DNA of 64,000 nt from an uncultured Clostridia bacterium (GTDB lineage Bacteria > Bacillota > Clostridia > UBA1381). How positions within the stretch are numbered: position 1 is the stretch's first letter; each line of letters begins with the position of its first letter. The notes under the pieces are model-generated. The model saw nothing but the letters and a program-made list of their open reading frames with translations. It ran no database searches and was not told the DNA's origin. The translations under genes were made by a program, and so were the position numbers. This document shows positions 60,528 through 64,000 of this stretch, one piece after another. Location: NCBI GenBank assembly GCA_934462715.1, contig CAKSIJ010000014.1:1-64000 (forward strand), written 5' to 3'.

Positions 60528-61308
60528 AAAGGTATTGACAATTGCAGGCTCCGATTCAAGCGGCGGAGCAGGGATCCAGGCAGATATTAAAACAATTACG
60601 GTAAATAAAATGTACGCAATGAGCGTTATAACCGCTTTGACCGCTCAAAATACTACCGGAGTTACGTCAATCATGGAAGCAACCCCGGAATTTGTTGCAG
60701 ATCAGCTTGACGCAGTATTTACCGATATATTCCCCGACGCAGTAAAAATAGGAATGGTATCGTCCGGGGAGATAATCAACGTAATTGTCGATAAGCTGAA
60801 AGAATATAAAGCCGTCAACATAGTGGTTGACCCGGTTATGGTTTCAACAAGCGGCTGCAAGCTTATAGGCGACGACGCTATCGGAGTTCTGACCGAAAAG
60901 CTTATTCCCATTGCCGACATTATCACACCGAATATCCCCGAAGCGGAAATCCTTTCCGGAATGTCAATTCACAACGAGCAGGATATGATCAAAGCCGCTG
61001 AAATTACTGCGAAAAAGTATAACGGCGCAGTGCTTGTTAAGGGCGGTCATCTGATTAATGACGCAGTGGATCTGCTCTATAGGGACGGCAAAATAGGTTG
61101 GTTCAGCTCGGAGAGAATCAACAATCCGAATACGCACGGAACAGGGTGTACTCTTTCCTCTGCGATTGCGTGCGGTCTTGCCGACGGAAAAACCATCGAA
61201 GAAAGCATAAAATCCGCAAAGGAATATCTTACCGGAGCTTTGAGAGCAATGCTCGATCTGGGTAAAGGCTCTGGGCCTTTGGAGCACAATTATTGTATTA
61301 TTTCTTAA
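60520..61308 (+). CDS. thiD: Hydroxymethylpyrimidine (phosphate) kinase
   Basis: 262 residues, ribokinase fold. It phosphorylates HMP twice to HMP-PP. LTIAGSDSSGGAGIQADIKT, MSVITALTAQNTTGV, DPVMVSTSGCKL and THGTGCTLSSAIACGLADGK (Asp/Gly-rich anion hole) are diagnostic. The TTG start has AGGAG 6 bases upstream and overlaps thiE by 8 bases, so translation is coupled. Confidence 0.95.
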   Translation: MIKKVLTIAGSDSSGGAGIQADIKTITVNKMYAMSVITALTAQNTTGVTSIMEATPEFVADQLDAVFTDIFPDAVKIGMVSSGEIINVIVDKLKEYKAVNIVVDPVMVSTSGCKLIGDDAIGVLTEKLIPIADIITPNIPEAEILSGMSIHNEQDMIKAAEITAKKYNGAVLVKGGHLINDAVDLLYRDGKIGWFSSERINNPNTHGTGCTLSSAIACGLADGKTIEESIKSAKEYLTGALRAMLDLGKGSGPLEHNYCIIS

Positions 61309-61348
61309 ATAAAAATCTGTGTTGTATAGTTTTTAAACTATACGTCAC

Positions 61349-61375
61349 AAAAGCCTTAATAAATACAGGCTTTTT
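61349..61375 (+). terminator. Terminator of the thiamin operon
   Basis: AAAAGCCT pairs with AGGCTTTTT around a short AT loop, 40 bases after thiD. Confidence 0.7.
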
Positions 61376-61386
61376 CCATAAGTAAA

Positions 61387-61427
61387 GAACAGTTAATTCG
61401 AACTGTCGCAGTTCGAATTAACTGTTC
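61387..61427. repeat. Perfect 19-bp inverted repeat
   Basis: GAACAGTTAATTCGAACTG and its exact reverse complement flank TCG. The plus strand then reads TGTTCATTTTTC. It may be a second terminator or a palindromic regulatory or insertion scar between the thiamin operon and the decayed region. Confidence 0.8.
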
Positions 61428-61475
61428 TGTTCATTTTTCAGCTTCAGCTTAGGTCTGAGAGAGTCGGGCTCATGC

Positions 61476-61802
61476 CTAATTATTAGCTTCAATAAATCTT
61501 TGTAAAACAGCAGCGATTTCTGCTCTTGTTGCATTATCTTGCGGTTCTAATGTGCTATTCGATTTACCCTTTATTAAACCGCTTCCTACTGCATAGCGCA
61601 CAGCGAAAGCTGCATATCTATTGCATATATCTTTTTTGTATTCGATAACAACCGATTTATCAACGCTCCTGCCTTGTAACCATTATTGAAAAAACCGAAT
61701 ATCTCGCACATATTTTTCTATGGTGTTGTCGCTCCTCTCTTCCTCATAAAGATATAGTCTGAAGTTATTGATTGGTTCATTTGTAATAATTTTCTCATTC
61801 AC
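61476..61802 (-). pseudogene. Chimeric remnant: tyrosine recombinase N-terminus joined to an SLH domain
   Basis: Read on the minus strand from GTG 61802, the frame begins with an integrase core-binding segment (NFRLYLYEEERSDNTIEKYV, RDIRFFQ), meets an in-frame TAA at 61683-61685, then goes on in the same frame (WLQGRSVDKSVVIEYKKDI) as integrases do. Near RYAA it changes into an S-layer homology domain: FAVRYAVGSGLIKGKSNSTL, TRAEIAAVLQRFIEANN and stop. The two families are unrelated, so a deletion has fused them; the stop codon shows decay. Confidence 0.65.
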
Positions 61803-61936
61803 TGTATTCACACACCTTTCAATTGTATATTTTACAACATTATAAAAATATATGACTTTTCATTGTGAATATCAGGAATCACAAGCAACTAAAAAAGACT
61901 TCAAGTTTAAACCCCGAAGTCTTTTATATAACCAAA

Positions 61937-62410
61937 CTAAATCAACGCTTTATATATTGCAGAAATGTCATCTTCACTGACATTTTTGCGAGTATTCGCA
62001 GGACTTCCGCTTGCGAATGCGTCAGATGTCATTTTGGGAATTGTGGAGATGAATTTATCAATGTCAATCCCATATTCCGCTATTGTCGGAACTTCACACT
62101 TTTTGCATATTTCAAAAAGTCCGTCAATAAATTTATCCGCTGCAGTTTCATCGCCGTCCGCCGCGGCTGCTGTTCCGACTGCCCTTGAAAGCTCCGCAAA
62201 CCTTTCCGTCGCACCGTCTTTTGCAAAGTCCATATTGGGTTTTGAGGCAAGTACAAGAGTTTCAACATTTAATGCATCTACCGTAACATCAAAAACTGTA
62301 ATTGCATTGCTATACGATACCGAAATATCATATTTCCCGGGAGTACCGCTAAAACCCTCAACATTATATTCATCACCGGCCAACAGTCTCTTTTCGCCGT
62401 TATCATACAC
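61937..62410 (-). pseudogene. Chimeric remnant: Ig-like (Big3) strand region joined to the C-terminus of an iron alcohol dehydrogenase
   Basis: 157 codons from a GTG without a good ribosome site. Residues about 1-48 look like a Big3 domain end (AGDEYNVEGFSGTPGKYDISVSY). From about 60 the sequence is the C-terminal helical part of a group III iron-dependent alcohol dehydrogenase: ERFAELSRAVG, FIDGLFEICKKCEVPTIAEYG and ASGSPANTRKNVSEDDISAIY. The metal-binding and NAD domains are missing, so it is not a working enzyme. It is the second chimera within 1 kb. Confidence 0.6.
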
Positions 62411-62430
62411 CGCCTATTATCCTTTTCATT

Positions 62431-63828
62431 TCATCTTCCACCGATTCTATTTTTTGTTAATGGTTTCATATTATTTAAAGACTCCCACAGAAAAAACTTT
62501 GTTTCTTCTGTGCAATCCATATGCTTTAGTTTTATTTTCTTTTGCGGCATCAGCAAAAGTTTTTCCGTTTCACCGCCAATATACTTATTTCCCGAATAAT
62601 TTGCCCAAATACCCTCGGCATTTATAATGCTGCCGGTATTGTTATAAACAACAACTTTTCCTTCGTTAATCGGTGATACATAGCAATCGCCCATAGCTGA
62701 ATCCATAAGCTTTTCCACATTTAAAAGTCCCCAGCCATATAAATTATCCTTACCTATATCACCCAAATCAGCAGAAGTTGTTTTCAAAAGCTCTTTAAAT
62801 TTCTGCGGCGTAACGTCCTCGTCAACTGAGAACATAATAGCTGCCGCCCCTGTTACAAGCGGTGCCGCCTGTGAAGTCCCTTGCATCAATATATACTCAT
62901 CTGTTCCTTTAAGGCTTTTCACTTTTTCTCCCGGTGCGACAACAAATACCGATTCATTTTTCTGTGAAAAATACGATTTTTCTTTTGCAATTCCGACAGA
63001 ACCAACACCTATAACTTCATCATATCCGGCAGGATAGTATATTGTATCATTCCCGTCATTTCCGACTGCGGCAACTATGATAACGCCTTTTTCATATGCG
63101 TATTTTACAGCGTCATAAATCACATTCTTATCCAGTTTAATTCCTAAACTCAGATTTATCACTCTGCAATGATATTTATCAACAGCGTCATATATTGCCG
63201 TTGCCAATATATCCGTTCCGGCTGAAACATATTTATCTACACATTTGAGTGCGTATATGTTTGCTTTCGGAGCAGCTCCGACAATGCCGATACCGTTCAT
63301 CTGTGCCGCAATAATTCCGGTCACATGAGTACCATGCCCGACATTATCCGAAAAATCATTGCTCTTTGATTTATCGGTATAATTATATCCGCCCGCCAAA
63401 TTATCATCCAAATCAACGTGAGCATTGCAGCCGCTGTCGATAACCGCAACATTAACCTGATTACCATACGTTTCAAACTCCCATGCATAATCTGCATTAA
63501 TCATTTGCGTCTGCCACTGCTGCGAATATAATTCATCATCGGGAAGCTTAAATAAGCTTATCGGCTCTATGCCCTCGATTAAATCCACCTCATCATTTGC
63601 TTCGCAGTATGCAATATATTGATTCAATCCGCCTAAGTCGTTTAAATCGTCAATTTTATAGGTGTTTTTATTTTCTCCTATTTCTGCAAATCGTGATGTA
63701 TCTAATACCGATGATATATCGGTATTAAATTTTACTATGTACCCTCTGCTGTCCGCGCTTACTCTGCAAACCGGAATCAAAAGCATCGGCAAAATAATAA
63801 ATAATTCAGTTTTTTCATGTAGTTTCAT
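62431..63828 (-). CDS. Secreted subtilisin-like serine protease
   Basis: About 465 residues, peptidase S8. A signal peptide (about 1-25) and a short pro-region (30-95) precede the catalytic domain with Asp131 (VAVIDSGC), His165 (NVGHGTHVTG), Asn257 (AAVGNDGN) and Ser319 (MQGTSQAAPLVTGAAA). After about 385 a short beta module ends KFFLWESLNNMKPLTKN, like the end of the transglutaminase protein at 45666. GGGGTG precedes the ATG at 63828. All catalytic residues are intact, unlike the decayed genes just downstream. Confidence 0.93.
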   Translation of the reverse strand: MKLHEKTELFIILPMLLIPVCRVSADSRGYIVKFNTDISSVLDTSRFAEIGENKNTYKIDDLNDLGGLNQYIAYCEANDEVDLIEGIEPISLFKLPDDELYSQQWQTQMINADYAWEFETYGNQVNVAVIDSGCNAHVDLDDNLAGGYNYTDKSKSNDFSDNVGHGTHVTGIIAAQMNGIGIVGAAPKANIYALKCVDKYVSAGTDILATAIYDAVDKYHCRVINLSLGIKLDKNVIYDAVKYAYEKGVIIVAAVGNDGNDTIYYPAGYDEVIGVGSVGIAKEKSYFSQKNESVFVVAPGEKVKSLKGTDEYILMQGTSQAAPLVTGAAAIMFSVDEDVTPQKFKELLKTTSADLGDIGKDNLYGWGLLNVEKLMDSAMGDCYVSPINEGKVVVYNNTGSIINAEGIWANYSGNKYIGGETEKLLLMPQKKIKLKHMDCTEETKFFLWESLNNMKPLTKNRIGGR

Positions 63829-63854
63829 CTCGCACCCCGGCATTTATTAATTTG

Positions 63855-64000
63855 TTATGGTATATGTTTTCTTCTTTGATAATGGTACTGTTTTATGGTT
63901 AATTGTATATCCTTTTTGTTTAAGCCCTTATAAAATTCTTCTATATCCGTATCTTCCTTTGTTTTGATTGAATATGTCAAGTATATCGTCTTTAACTTAT
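63855..64000 (-). CDS. 3' end of an unidentified gene running off the window
   Basis: An open minus-strand frame enters from the right edge and stops at TAA 63855-63857, giving 47 codons (KLKTIYLTYSIKTKEDTDIE, then EFYKGLNKKDIQLTIKQYHY and a basic end). It is Lys-rich and hydrophilic, with no family recognised. It ends 27 bases before the subtilase start, so could share its transcript. Confidence 0.4.
   Translation of the reverse strand, partial: KLKTIYLTYSIKTKEDTDIEEFYKGLNKKDIQLTIKQYHYQRRKHIP

Noticed and set aside
1..64000. CRISPR arrays, rRNA and tRNA genes
   Set aside because: No regularly spaced short repeats, and no tRNA cloverleaf or rRNA core sequences were seen on either strand.

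Overview
The window comes from a low-GC, anaerobic, probably spore-forming Firmicute of class Clostridia (Ruminococcaceae/Oscillospiraceae-like). The grounds are AT-rich intergenic DNA, strong AGGAGG-type ribosome sites, a clostridial small SRP RNA, a glgC/glgD pair, dockerin- and cohesin-like secreted proteins, a glycyl-radical enzyme with its activase, a sporulation regulator gene (spoIIID) and a classic mra/mur/fts wall cluster. Most of it is ordinary chromosomal core.

Layout. 1-2.2 kb, plus strand: a secreted dockerin-like protein, a cohesin/Big2 protein and a 52-residue peptide. 2.3-12.5 kb, minus: recR, ybaB/ebfC, dnaX, the SRP RNA, cinA, an HD hydrolase, rpiB, tsaB, tsaE, fhs, a coiled-coil protein, coaD and rsmD. 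12.8-24.2 kb, minus: mraZ-rsmH-ftsL-PBP-murE-murF-mraY-ftsW-murG, read from one promoter at 24.27 kb and interrupted by palindromic repeats. 24.5-27.1 kb: an SDR and a zinc dehydrogenase, divergent from an AraC regulator. 27.2-32.8 kb: the interrupted sporulation gene described next. 33.2-37.7 kb, minus: glgB-glgC-glgD. 38.4-40 kb, plus: rny. 40.1-52.9 kb, minus: ybaK, a MATE exporter, a 2-hydroxyacid dehydrogenase, murD, an M42 peptidase, a transglutaminase-like protein, a CtpA protease, a DUF1934 protein, ddl, an RluD-type synthase, lspA and aroB. 53-56.4 kb, minus: a glycyl-radical enzyme and activase. 56.6-61.3 kb, plus: a TPP-riboswitch-controlled thiamin salvage operon, cytX-thiM-thiE/HAD-thiD. 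61.4-62.4 kb: decayed, chimeric gene fragments. 62.4-64 kb, minus: a subtilase and the 3' end of a gene that runs off the window.

Main discovery. The sporulation regulator gene spoIIID is split. Codons 1-38 lie at 27759-27872 and the remaining 51 codons at 32619-32774. Between them lies a 4.75 kb element that carries a large serine recombinase, a 59-residue protein immediately upstream of it (candidate directionality factor) and one secreted cargo protein on the opposite strand. Both junctions contain GTACATA. Recombination at the shared CA would restore an uninterrupted 89-codon SpoIIID reading frame and leave an excised circle whose joint is a perfect palindrome (9-bp arms around CA). Sigma-E-like promoter sequences with 14-bp spacers precede both the spoIIID 5' half and the small-protein/recombinase pair. 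This looks like a skin-type, developmentally excised element, comparable to skin in sigK or SP-beta in spsM, but placed in the helix-turn-helix of spoIIID. I know of no described example in this gene.

Other points worth following up: a nine-A run in dnaX where a -1 slip gives an immediate stop (possible gamma/tau production), two families of palindromic intergenic repeats, a half TPP aptamer before thiM, and integrase-SLH and Ig-ADH chimeric pseudogenes.
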